The translations under genes and the position numbers were made by a program. Shown here piece by piece: positions 41,251 to 51,997 of a DNA stretch of 64,000 bases (positions are counted from its first letter, which is position 1; each line of letters begins with the position of its first letter). The stretch is taken from the NCBI GenBank assembly GCA_019918135.1, contig WBZZ01000755.1, positions 1 to 64,000 on the forward strand, in the 5' to 3' direction. The notes below the pieces were generated by a model, which made no database searches, was not told where the DNA came from, and saw nothing but the letters and a program-made list of their open reading frames with translations. The DNA comes from Paulinella micropora (lineage: Eukaryota; Cercozoa; Imbricatea; Euglyphida; Paulinellidae).

Positions 41251-41967
41251 GTGCGCCTGCGGGTCGATCCCTTGGGTAGATGGTACTTACATGTACCAGT
41301 AGAGATAGAGCAGCGCCAGCGCGATTTTGCGGAGCCTGACTCCAGGCGTGTAGTGAGCATTGATCCGGGTGTCAGGAGCTTTTTGACCATGTACCACGCG
41401 GACTCGGGTGCGATAACCGAATGGGGCCGCGGGTCCATTGCACGCGTGTACCGATTGCAGAAACACATAGACAAGCTGCTGAGCAAGGTCGAGCTACTGG
41501 CTAAGGACAGCAGCAAGAAGCGGAACCGCTGGCGCCTACGGCGCGCTATTACTCGAGTGCGCGACAAGATCTACAACAGGGTCCAGGACGTGCACAAGAA
41601 AGCCGCCAGATGGCTGCTGGATAACCACGACTACGTTGTGCTACCTTGGTTCGGAGCGTCGGGCATGGTAAAGGGCAAAACGATCTCAAGGCAAACGAAG
41701 CGCAAGCTGCTTGCCTGGCGACACGCAGATTTCCGCAAGAGCTTGCTCAACTTGCAGCGAGAGTATGTAGGCAAGTGCAAAGTTCTGATCTGCAACGAGG
41801 AGTTTACCACACAGGCGTGTACGCAATGCGGGGCGCTGTGGAGAGACATCAAAGCTGCCAAGACGTACAGCTGCCAGTGGTGCGCCCTGCAGCACGGGCG
41901 CGACATGAACGCCAGTCGCAACATCCTTGTAAGACTGCTGGCCTTGGGTCGTCAGGACTTGTATTAG
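41251..41967 (+). CDS. Fanzor C-terminal RuvC and zinc-ribbon part, copy 2
   Basis: As 27910-28626: Asp in SIDPG, relocated Glu in CNEEFTT, C-x2-C pairs and Asp in GRDMNASRN are all kept. The protein is identical as far as I can read. Confidence 0.8.
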   Translation: MRLRVDPLGRWYLHVPVEIEQRQRDFAEPDSRRVVSIDPGVRSFLTMYHADSGAITEWGRGSIARVYRLQKHIDKLLSKVELLAKDSSKKRNRWRLRRAITRVRDKIYNRVQDVHKKAARWLLDNHDYVVLPWFGASGMVKGKTISRQTKRKLLAWRHADFRKSLLNLQREYVGKCKVLICNEEFTTQACTQCGALWRDIKAAKTYSCQWCALQHGRDMNASRNILVRLLALGRQDLY

Positions 41968-42183
41968 TTTGTTTAAGCTATCAATCTCGCACCAAACCCT
42001 GGCTTCAGGTCGGGTTTTGGTGCTTTGCTTCGATTGGGGCCTCTGAGAAGGGAGGGGGATGTGCCGCGTGCTGCCCCTTCTCCCTTCCAGCTGTAGGAAT
42101 CTCTGGAGGGGTTCACCTCTCTAAGATTTCAATCCAATCCGGCCAGTTCTCGGTTGATTTTATCCGCCAGAGAGTTGCTGTTG

Positions 42184-42714
42184 CTACCTAGAACCCGGCT
42201 CAGCCTGAGCGCTTGTCCTTCCTTGACGAGGCGCAGCGCGCGATAGAGGAGAAAAAAAAACCATAGCGCACTGGAGCGTCGCCGGGTGCTCGTGCGTCGT
42301 TCTGCTCTGCACGTACGCCGCCAGCAGACACAGCTTGGCGTTGTCGTGATACTTGATAGCGACGGGGGCCGTGCGCAAAAGGGGGGCGCTGTCCATGGAA
42401 CGACCGCAGTCACCCTCTGGCTGGCTGCTGTCAAAGCTCTGGCGCAGCTCGCTAGGGTTTACTAATTGGCCGCGCTTGGTCGACACGAGCGTGTCTAACA
42501 GGCACAACATCATGGCAGTATGCCCAGTCCACTTGCGGGGTTGCCCCGCAGCCATCTGCTCTGGCAAAAACCTTAGGTCGCCAAGCATGCCCCCCAGCAG
42601 GATGCTGATCGCATGGCGATATAATTTTGTCTCGGCCGGCGCAGGACTTGCTCGGGCTGCGGCGGGCTGCTTGGGGCAGGCCTTGTTGAGCGGAGTGGCC
42701 TCGCGCAGGGACAT
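42184..42714 (-). CDS. ADP-ribosylglycohydrolase-like protein, truncated, copy 2
   Basis: Second copy of 28843-29373. It has the same TGHT in place of the metal-binding TDDT and the same run of nine T residues near the C-terminus, so these features predate the duplication and are not sequencing noise in one copy. Confidence 0.58.
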   Translation of the reverse strand: MSLREATPLNKACPKQPAAARASPAPAETKLYRHAISILLGGMLGDLRFLPEQMAAGQPRKWTGHTAMMLCLLDTLVSTKRGQLVNPSELRQSFDSSQPEGDCGRSMDSAPLLRTAPVAIKYHDNAKLCLLAAYVQSRTTHEHPATLQCAMVFFSPLSRAAPRQGRTSAQAEPGSR

Positions 42715-43478
42715 TTGATTTATTATATAACCTTTGTTACCCCGCGGAAAGAGACCGGAGCGGCCCGTTCATTTAGCGCTAAGTTTTGCACGACTATCAG
42801 GGGGGGGGGGCCTTACCCCACGGACAAGGCTTAATTTGTGGCTTTAGAGAAAAAGCAAAAATAAATAAACTTTTTTTGGGAGCTCACAGGGGAGGGGGGG
42901 GGGGGCGCCCCCCCCCCCCCTTTTTCCCTCTCCCTTCCCCTTTGAGCCCCCTGAGCCCGGGGGCTCAAAGAACAGGGGAAGGGCAAGGGGGGAGGGAGAG
43001 AGCGCAGAAGCTACCAAAAAATATATGAAACGCCTCGACTAAGCCCCCCAATGCCGGGCGCCCCCCCCCCCCCCCCCATCTCCCTTGTCGAGACTCCGGC
43101 TGAACGAGTTCTGGCGAATTTTTTGGTACTTTCTTTATGATGGCGCAGAATATTGCGGCTTGACGGTCTGTGCATATGATATGACCAAAAAAGGCAGCGT
43201 TCTCAGGCTTTTCTGGCAATTGGGGGGGAGTGCGCAAGAGTTGTCATTTGCGCAACAACAAAAAATTTTGGCGGGCGTTTTTCTCCGCGGGAAAGGGGAG
43301 AAGTGGGGGCACACCAAGAATCTATGAATTTTTTGTTATTAAAGCTCGACAAAGCCTTACACTTCAATCCGATCTGTGGTATTGCCTTTTCTGACTATCA
43401 CATAACACAGGGGGGAGAGGCTCGTCTTGTCATGGGTGTGTTCAGCGTCTTAAAACTTTTGTTAAGGATTTTTTTTAT

Positions 43479-43835
43479 TTATTTTTTTTCGTACATTCTT
43501 AGCGCGCTGGTCAGGCCAGCCACGCGCAGCTCGCCAGCAGGATGATGATGATGATGATGATGCCCGCAGAGCCGCCGCGCGCCGCGGCGGCCGAGGACAC
43601 GCCCACAGGGGCGCCAGTCTCCGCAAACTCTCCGCCCGTTGTTGTTGTTGTTGTTGTTGTTGTTGTCGGCGGAGTGGGAGGCGGCGCTGTCGTGGTTTAA
43701 AACTCTGTCCACCTTTCGCAGCCTTGGTAGACCGCAACCCCGCGCGCCCCCGAGTTTATACGAAAGCCCTGCAACGGATCGGCGCAGGCCCACGCGCGCA
43801 GCATAATCGACGGGGGCCCCCGGCAGCGCCTGCAC
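43479..43835 (-). other. Second copy of the ORF with microsatellites
   Basis: As 30135-30491, with the same Asn and His runs. Coding status is uncertain. Confidence 0.22.
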
Positions 43836-45473
43836 AACTTAAAGCTTGAGTGAGCAGCCCCTGCAACCGACCGAAAGGCGCACGCGAGTTTCCACTGCCT
43901 GGCCCGGCTGCAACTCCAGCGAAAGGTATCTGGCCACGCCGACGGCAGGTTGCGCGTAACTCAGGGCTCGGGCACCTGGTACCAGACAACTGTGCTTGCC
44001 CAGGCTGCACTCAAAGACGCGTCTGTCGGGCTCCAGGCAAAAACATATCTGCAGCTGGTATTGGTGCTATGATCGCTCCAGGAGGTATTGATGGCCCCCT
44101 GAACGTTTTTGGCGGGCCCAAATTTTGATCATATCACACCCTCCCGAGAAGCAGGACAGGAAAAAGGGAGGGGTGGGGGCGCTCTAAGAAAGTGCGAAAA
44201 AAATACGCTGAATTAAAATTCGACAAGTTCTTACACTTGGCACTGAGAACGAATAGAGAAAACGTAAATTACGCTGAATTTAATTAAAGCTCGACGGTCT
44301 TACACTGGAACCAAAAAAAAGGGGACAGCAAGGGGCGCGCTAAGAATGTACAAACAATAAAAAAATTCTTGACAAAGTTTTAGTTTGGGCACTGAACTAG
44401 GAGAGGGGGGGGGCGCCCCTCCCTAACCCCCCCTTTTTCTTTCTTTCCCCTGAGCCCCCTGAGCCCGGGGGGCTCAAAGAACAGGGGAAGGGCAAGGGGG
44501 GAGGGGGAGAGCGCAGAAGCTACAAAAAAAAATATGAAACGACTCGACTAAGCCGGGCGCCCCCCCCCCCCTTTTCCTTGTCGAGACTCCGGCTGAACGA
44601 GTTCTGGCGGATTTTTTGGTACTTTCTTGATGGCGCAAAATATTACGGCTTGACGGTCTGTGCATATGATATGGCCGAAAAAGGCAGCGTTCTCAGGCTT
44701 TTCTGGCAATACTGCCTTTTGTCTGCCATATCATTCCAGGCGCACACATACGCAAATTTGGCAACAAGTTTTGTGCAAAAAAAAGAAGAAAGAGAAAGAG
44801 AAAAATCTTCCTGCTCGAAAAAAGGGGGAGGGGGGACGAAGGGAAGAGGGGAGAGGGAAGAAAGAGGGAAGAGGGACGAAAGAGGGAAGAGGGAGGATAA
44901 CCCTCCCCTCTTCCCTGTCGTTTGCTTAAAGGGGAAGAGAGAAAGAAGGGGGAGGGGGGAGAGAGGGGCGCCCCCGTTCTCTTCCCTTCCCTCTTTCTTC
45001 CCCCTCTCCCCTTTTTCTTCCCCCTCCCCCTTCTCTCCCCCTCCCCCTTATCTCTCCGCTCCCTGTTCCCTCCGAAGGGGGAGGGAGTGCGCAGGACTTG
45101 TCATTTGCGCAAGCAAAAAAAATTCTGGCGCGCGTTTTTTTCCGCGGGGAAACGACCGCTAAAACCCTGGGGAAAGAGACCGGAGCGGCCCGTTCATTTG
45201 GCGCTAAGTTTTGCACGACTATGATACGATCAGAAAAGGCAGTGCTTCCAGGTTTCTTGGTAGAACTGCCTTTTTTCAGCTAGATCAAGAATCTATAAAT
45301 TTTTTGTTATTAAAGGTCGACAAAGCCTTACACTTCAATCGGATCTGTGGTATAACTCCGGCGAAAGGTATCTGGCCACGCCGACGGCAGGTTGCGCGTA
45401 ACTCAGGGCTCGGGCTCCAGGCAAAAGAGCTTCGTGCCTGGCAAGCACGTGTCCGCGGGATACGCAGGTTTTT

Positions 45474-45889
45474 CCCAGCTCGTGGAGCTCGAGTCATCAT
45501 CGGCCAGGAGAGGCGTCCAGTCGTGTGTGCAGCCTTCAACAAGCGTGTAACGTAGTTTCGGCGGCTGGATTCGCTTCAACGGGGGTTCTCAGTACGGCTG
45601 CCATTGACAGCCAGCTGGGTTTGCTAAACTCGGCCCGGGCAGGGCACCGCCCACAAGTGCCTGAGGATCACGTCGCGCTGCCCCGGCTCGAGCCTGACTG
45701 CATACCAAATACTAGGTTTAGGATAGCCTTGGAGAAAGGGGGAGGGAGTGCGCAAGACTTGTCATTTGCGCAACAAAAAAAAATTTGGCGTGCGTCTTTT
45801 TCCGCGGGAAAACAAGGGTAGGGGCGCGCTAATAATGTACAAACAATAAAAAGCGATTTTTTAAAATAAAAACTCGACAAAGTCGTACG
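45474..45889. other. Intergenic right flank of block C
   Basis: Unique DNA after the duplication edge. Frames around 45474-45555 continue from the repeat and look unconvincing. From about 45735 there is a repeat with GTGCGCAAGACTTGTCATTT (as at 29886 and 31741) and from 45827 a reversed gene-end repeat, in which the next minus-strand gene ends. Confidence 0.5.
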
Positions 45890-47924
45890 CTAGAACATGT
45901 CTTCCTCGTTCTCCCTGGCCGGAAGAGATGGTTTGACGCCAGGCTGCAACCTGTCTGCGTATAGCCGGAACAATGGCCCCGCGGGATGACAGTGCGCCGC
46001 CTGCAGTGGCTGGAAGAGCCCTGCGTGGGCAGGCCTGGCCACAGTGCTCTTGGCAGGCTTAAAGTCGGCCCAGGCTCGAGGGCACATGATCAGGGCCTGC
46101 CACATGAAAGCCACCAACAGCAGCCAGGAATGAGGGATGCATCTGACAAACCACAGATTTTGGCGGCGGCCGCTGCAGCTCACCATGAGCGCTCTGGCAA
46201 GCGAGATCAGTGCGCATGTAGTCTCCAGCACCTGGTCGCTAGGGGGGTAAGATGGCGTGCCTTGTTGTGCGCTGTGCAACCTAACAACCCGGCCGCTCGC
46301 GCTCTGGAAGGCGTTGCTCACTGCTAGGTAAAACGCATCACCTAGGTTTGGCGGCACCGGGTAAGAATCACCGTTGGGATCGTACACGTACAAATCCAAT
46401 CCGTTTTCGGACTCCTCCTTGAATAAGACCTGGGTGTGTCCGAGAATACGTAACGTGCAGTTGGCCGGCGCTCCCCGGTGCAGTATAAAGGTGTTATAAT
46501 GCTTGAGCTCCTGTCGGCTAACGCCAATAGTGAGACCAACGCGTGGTAACCACTTGAGCTCCCGCGGGCACAGCCGCTCGAACGGCTTTACTCCACTGGC
46601 CAGTGGGCAAGGAAGTTAGTAATAGGTTCCCGTAGGCGCCGTGCCAACCACTATTGTAGTCCGTCAGAGTTTGCACGCCAAACCAGAGGGAGCCCTCGCG
46701 ATAACCCGGGTTGCGGCGCCAGTCCCAGCGGCTCCCGACCTCGTGTACGCTGCGCAGCCACCAGCCCAGCACCCAGACGTCCTCGTCGTGGTATTGGATC
46801 TTGGTGTCCCAGCCCAGCACCACGGGCCAGCGCGGCGGGGGCTGGGGCAGCTTGGCGTCTAGCACGGGCGGGCCATCCAACACCTCGCGCCCATAGAACT
46901 CGACCCCCGTGCGAGCCGCCGCGTAGCCCCAGGCCCGAGCGAAGCGCGGTGTGAGCGGACCGTAGCGGGAGACCCCGCGCGACCAGCGTGCGGGCGGTGC
47001 ATCCCGCACGCGTCGGTGGTACACCCGGACCAGCATTTCATAAAGGCGCGGGTGCTTCTGCAGCCCCGCGGCGGGCACATACAAGTCTGGCCTTCGGTAG
47101 ACCACTCCTGTCAGGCCGAAGCTGCCTGCCGAGCGCACCAAACTCTGCACCACCATATTCGTGTCCCAGTCCTGGCTGGACTGCAGGGCCTGGTATAGTG
47201 CCTGCTGGAATGCTGCGAGCACGGTGTACAAGGGCACAGGCTCAGCGCACGCACTGGCTTGCACCCCACACCAAGCCAGCACACCCTTCGCTCTCGGGTC
47301 GAGGGAGCGGCGGCATACATCCAGCAAGGCCTGCGGCACCGGCCGCGCCAGCAAGCACAGCGGATCGCTCTCCCATAGCTGGGGGAAGACGTCCTGCCCA
47401 GCAACTGAGGTACTGGCGCAGAGCCGCTGTCGGGCGCCGAGGTCGACGCGAAACCACGGCGAGCGCCCCGCGCAGTACCTTAGTGCCTGCCATAGATGCT
47501 CCTGCTCTTCGACGGTGGGCGACCAGGGGTGTTGCTCTAGGAGAGACACCAAGCTCTCGGCTTCACGGGCTTGACGTTCTGGCCTCCGGAACTCCCGGAG
47601 GTACGTTAGCAGGGCACGTACGGCTTGCGTCATGGTCCTGTCCCCCGCGGCCGCCTGGCTGCTGTTCGGCACGAGAGGTTGGTAATAGACGCTGGTTTGT
47701 ACCCAATCCGGAATGCACCAGGACCACACCGTGCCCAACGCAGCTTCTTGTACTAGCCGCCAGCGCCACTCGGGCCAATGCGGCGTGCGGCGCAGCTTGC
47801 TCGGCGGTTTCGATTGCACGAACTCGCGACGCATCTGTCGCAACTGGACGAGGTACAACTGGAATTTTTTTTCCTGTGCTTGACATTCTGTTGGATTTTC
47901 ATGGCAGACTGCGCACCGTGACAT
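45890..47924 (-). CDS. Large unrecognised protein, family member 2 (read in two frames)
   Basis: It starts at the ATG at 47924 with a Cys pair motif (CAVCHENPTEC). The first frame runs to 46518 and the second continues to 45890. Both match successive parts of the 21449-24165 gene: PEFARAWECAAA / PRFARAWGYAAA, VLGWDTKIQYH, WWLRSVHEVGSRW / WWLRCVKDVGRRY, then in the second frame LYVYDPNG and CALISLARALMVSCS. Member 1 also switches frame but at a different point, so the changes are independent; sequence error in G/C-rich DNA is possible. Conserved Trp, Gly and aromatic residues suggest a folded domain. No catalytic motif is recognised. A GA microsatellite lies just upstream. Confidence 0.6.
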
Positions 47925-47936
47925 CGGCGGAGGAGA

Positions 47937-47939
<3 letters not shown>

Positions 47940-47969
<30 letters not shown>
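47940..47969 (+). repeat. (GA)n microsatellite
   Basis: About 15 uninterrupted GA units lie 15 bases upstream of the ATG of the minus-strand gene at 47924, so they are in its 5' leader or promoter. Such tracts vary in length easily and can form unusual DNA structures. Confidence 0.9.
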
Positions 47970-47973
<4 letters not shown>

Positions 47974-48301
47974 AATTTCCAAGTTTTACAGAAGTTACAG
48001 AGTCTGATCGTTCTAGGGATTCACTGTCAAAGTTTTGCACGACCATATCACTCCCAAAATTTGACCATATCACACACCCTCCCGAGGAGCAAACCGGGTT
48101 GAATTCGCATACAACCAACAACAACTCGTCAGCAGAATAAGTTTTTGCAAGGGGTAGAAAGGGAAGAAGGGCAGGGGCGGGGGAAGGGGGAGAGGAGGGA
48201 AGGGGGGAGGGGGAAGGGGGAGGGGGAAGAGAAGGAAAAAAGCTCCTCTCCCCCCAACACCTTTCCACTTTGTAAAAGACACAAAGAAGAAGCTCTTGTG
48301 G

Positions 48302-51227
48302 ATGTCCCAACCTGCTCCGGCGCAAGCCGCTGCACAGACTGGCAAGCGCGCCCTGCCGTCCGTTGAGAGCAAGGGCGATGCACTCACCCCAGAGAGCCCG
48401 CGCAAGCGCCCGTGCAACGAAAAGAGGCCCAACCACAGAGTCTGGATCGGCGAATACGATAGCACGAACTGGAGCAGCAGAGGCGTCCTGGACGAGTTTC
48501 TCCTCCTGCGGTGCGGTGCTCGTGCCTCTCTCTATACCGTCAAGCACCTTCCGGAACAGGAAGACCCGCACCTGTTTGAGCTCCAATACACGTGCCAGGG
48601 TAGTACTCGCTTGAGTCGCCCTTGCCTGGCCCACAAAGGCGTTTTCCATCGCGCGGGGAACAATAACGCCAGGGTCAGAGTTACCGAGTACAGCCGCACC
48701 CTGGATGTTGTTTGCTGCGACACTCAATGCGCGGCCAATAAGCACCCAGAGCGCTTCGATCTGGAAGAACTAGAAGAAACAAAGGCAGCCTGGCGCAATT
48801 GGGAGGCCGACTACGACGACGACACGTGGTTCAACCTCGTCGAAAACGACGGCGACGAGGGCAGAGGGCTTGCGCAGGAACAAGGACAACAATGCCCTGC
48901 AAGCTCGAGCTCAAGCAGTGCTGGACTGGCTGCCCCCGCCACGGTGGCAGGCAGAGATTGGTTTTCTCGACATCTGGCGCGCACCTTTATGTGCAAACAA
49001 CGCCACCACGATTCAAACATTATTTTCAAGGTCCTCCTTAATAAGGAAAGACCAAACGGCTTTGAAATCGAATACCGCAAGAACAGTGCTGGGTCGCGAA
49101 ATCACCCCTGTCCTGCTTACGACGGCTTGGTTCACGACGGCAGTAAAGCGTACATTGAGCCCTCCCCCGAATTCATGCACGTGTCTGTCCTCTGCAAAGA
49201 AGAAGCGTGCAAGAGACTGGGGCCAGTTCTTTTCAAAGTACAAGATCACGAGGAGAAGCTGCGCGGCAGTCAAAGGTCGGGTTTGGGAAGAGGAAGCAAC
49301 AGGAAAACCCACCACGAAATCGACGCAACGGAAGAGCCCAGGCAAAAAGGGGAGGACGACGAGGGAAGCGACGACGAGGAGACAAGGGTGGCAAAGGCCG
49401 CAAAGGCGGAGAAAAGGGACAAGAAATACCGAGCACGTCTGAAGCCCCTTTTAGCCCAACTCACCCCCCTTCCGCGACCTGCAGAGCTGATTTCGAGATC
49501 ATCCGGACTACATCGGGCAAGACTTGCCGTCTGGAACACTGGAAAAGGCCTGCAAGAAGAGAGAACACGTACTGAGAGAAGCAGTAAAGCTTTTTATAAA
49601 ATATTGGGCCAGAGAGGCCGCCGCCGAGCGCAAGTTCGATTCATTACAAGCCAGAGGCTCGGGAGAGGAAAAGAAGGAGGAGGGAAGTTTTGAGGAGGGT
49701 TCGGGAGAGGACTCGGACAGTGCTTCGGACGACGATCATTGGAAAGACATTTTCCGAGAGCGATACGAGCACGCCCGAAAAGAGTTGGTGCAGCGGCTAA
49801 CTTTGTTTATGAACGATTATCTCTGCCACATCAAGGGGCTCAGCAAAGAGGCAATCGCAGTCTTTTGGGGGCAGGGACAAGAGAAAACGTGGGTACTAAA
49901 ACCCATCGACGACTTTAAGTACCAAGGGGATGATCTCGAAATCAAGCTTCCTTCATCTTCAATCAAGCTAAAAAGCAAAAAAAAGAAGAGGAGAAAAGAG
50001 CCCAGTGGCATCGTCGAACTCGACAGGGGCGTGACGACCACTCTCCGTAAGGCTTGGCTCCAAAGCAGCAGGCGCAGAATCGCTAAAAGCATAGACGTTT
50101 TTACGAACCCCAGGGAAGAGGCTCTGCACAACATTCGCTACAGTGACCGCGAGACAGACACATTGAACTGGTTTACAGGCTTTCGGGTTTCAACGCAGCA
50201 AGTTAGGAACTACATGGAAACCAACGCGCTCGACGACGCTGCCATGCACCAGCTTGCCGCCCCTTTTCGCGAGTACGTGCACAACATCCTGGCCGGAGGA
50301 GTGACACAAATGTCACGCTACCTGTTTAAGTGGATGTATACGCTTCTGCGCGAAGGAAAGAAGCCTGAGCAGGCTTGTGTCTTTATCTCCGAGCCAGGTG
50401 CTGGTAAGACAACGTTAATCGAGCTGTTATCACGCGTCATTGGGGAACAATGGGTTTTTGTGTCGTCAAAGCCAGAGGAAATAATGAGCAAGCACAATTC
50501 CCATCTTAGCTTTAGAGTTCTTGTGGTGAGCGAGGAGGCCACATTGAATAGCACGAACAAGTTGGGGTCCAACGCCATGAAAGAAAAAATCGCTTCGAAA
50601 AAGCTTAACATTAACCCCAAGTTCATGCCTCTCTTTGCAATCAGGGACCCCAGCGGGCATATCTTCAATAGCAATTACCAGAATATGGTTCTTGTGGAAA
50701 AAGGAGAGTGTCGCTATATATTTTACCCTGTGTCCAACAAATTTGCCAATCGCATACGCACGACGTCGGCCAATGAATACTTTGCACGCCTTCGTGCGCT
50801 GCCCGATGAGATCTTAGCTTGGCAACTGTTTCTTTCGCAAGACTCGCAAGTGGACGGAATCGATCTACGTCAGGATGCAATGTACAATACGGAGGTTTTT
50901 TGGCAAAGTGCGTTTTGCAGTGCCCCCCTGCACGTCCAGTTTTTTTACGAAACCATCAAGAATAGCAAACCCCTCGATGAGGTGGGGAGTCCCTCGCATT
51001 GGGAGCCCAAGCATTGGCACAAGAGATACAACAGCTGGTGCAGAGAGAGCCGAAATGGATTTTTCACGGCAAAGAACATAGTCACCTTTGAGCGCGATCT
51101 TAAATACTATTTACAATGGGATTCGCAGGCCAGACGTCTACTGGCCGGGCTCCCACTTGAAGAGCAGCTAATGCACATCAAGGCCAGAATCACTGGCGTG
51201 TACGAGGTGCACAGTGCTGAGAATTAG
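48302..51227 (+). pseudogene. Virus-type primase/SF3 helicase gene, copy 1 (appears broken about once)
   Basis: Fossil-like, virus-related replication gene. The N-terminal part has a Ser/Pro-rich start (MSQPAPAQA) and two successive Cys/His modules, each P-C...H...V-x-C-x4-C, resembling the zinc motif of herpes UL52/NCLDV-type primases. A charged middle follows (DDEGSDDEET). The C-terminal part carries the SF3 helicase: Walker A EPGAGKTT (about 50390), a Walker B-like LVVSEEA and a motif C-like FAIRDPSGHIFNSN, followed by a DUF5906-like end. Such proteins unwind and prime DNA for virophages, PLVs and large DNA viruses. Base composition is like the surrounding G+C-rich DNA, unlike the PLV to the right. 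Confidence 0.65.
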
Positions 51228-51997
51228 AAAAAGAGAACACACCTTTTGCACTAAGGAGTTGGTGCTGACTTTTACTGGCAACAACAAAATAAATGGCATT
51301 TTACGACAATTAATTCAGAGTTTGATTTCATTTTCATAATAAGCACGATTCATTTGTGGGGGTAATCTAGCGCCGAGCGAGCTGCTAACACGCGTCATAG
51401 GAGAGCAACAAATTGATACTTACTTCCAGTAAAATTAATCAGCTCATGGACACAATAACCCGTGTCAGCAGCTCCACAGATTGTTGGCTTACCAGCCTAT
51501 GGCTCAGAAATAAACACACACGAGCCTGCGCGGGGTTCTGTCCGTGGCACACGGGTTCCCAGAAGCTATCTCAGCGCACTGGCCTGTTTTACTGTCGTAT
51601 CTGAGCCGGGGGGAAGGGAAAGCAGCTGTTTGGAAAGGGGGAAGAGGGGGGGTGTGTGATATGGCCGAAAGGACGTCCTTCCATAATGTCCTCCTGTATT
51701 GCCCTTTCTGACCATACCAAAATAACTCGTCAGCAGAATAAGTTTTTGCCAGAGGTGGGAAGTGGAGAGGGGCATGGGAAGTGGAAGGGGAGGGGGGGGG
51801 AGGGAAGGGGAAGAGGGGGGCAGGGCGGGGAAAGAGAAGGAAAAAAAGAACCCCCTCCCTCTCCCTCTCTTCTCCCCCCCCCTCCCAAAACACCTTTCCA
51901 CCTTGTCAAAGACACAAAGAAGAAGCTCTTGTGGGTGAGAAAGCTTTCCTCAAAGAAGCGATCGTCGCCACAAAAAACAAAGAAGAGGGCGCTACAA
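51228..51997. other. Region between the two helicase copies, with a helicase remnant
   Basis: It holds an A+T-rich 3' flank of copy 1 (about 51280-51360), then 51375-51410, which matches about 50418-50450 of the helicase (product-level SELLTRVIGEQ versus IELLSRVIGEQ). This is a short relic of another copy. After that comes a GTGTGATATGGCCGAAAGG repeat (51650), CAGCAGAATAAGTTTTTGCC shared with the upstream region of copy 1 (48130), and GA/CT-rich DNA. The shared upstream DNA shows that the gene was duplicated with its leader. Confidence 0.5.

Larger units (their letters stand above)
40227..42133 (+). mobile_element. Fanzor-bearing DNA transposon, copy 2
   Basis: Same element as 26884-28792, carried by the block C duplication and not by its own transposition, because the flanks match too. 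Inverted repeats are at 40227-40252 and 42108-42133. The hairpin lies at 41989-42023. Confidence 0.65.
36713..45473 (+). repeat. Duplicated block C, second copy
   Basis: It repeats 23370-32127 with an offset of 13342-13346. Its right flank (from about 45474) is unique, while its left flank is the filler. This is the mirror of the first copy, as expected for a tandem duplication with extra DNA at the join. Besides the genes listed separately it includes repeat regions 42720-43478 and 44090-45473 (hairpins at 42944-42966, 44452-44475 and 44667-44734) and the fragment 43839-44077. Confidence 0.92.

Noticed and set aside
36713-45473. Second independent transposition of the Fanzor element
   Set aside because: Kilobases of flanking DNA are duplicated with it, so it moved passively with block C.
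47753-48745. 330-codon minus-strand frame
   Set aside because: It spans a GA microsatellite and is antisense to the helicase start, which is supported by a second copy.
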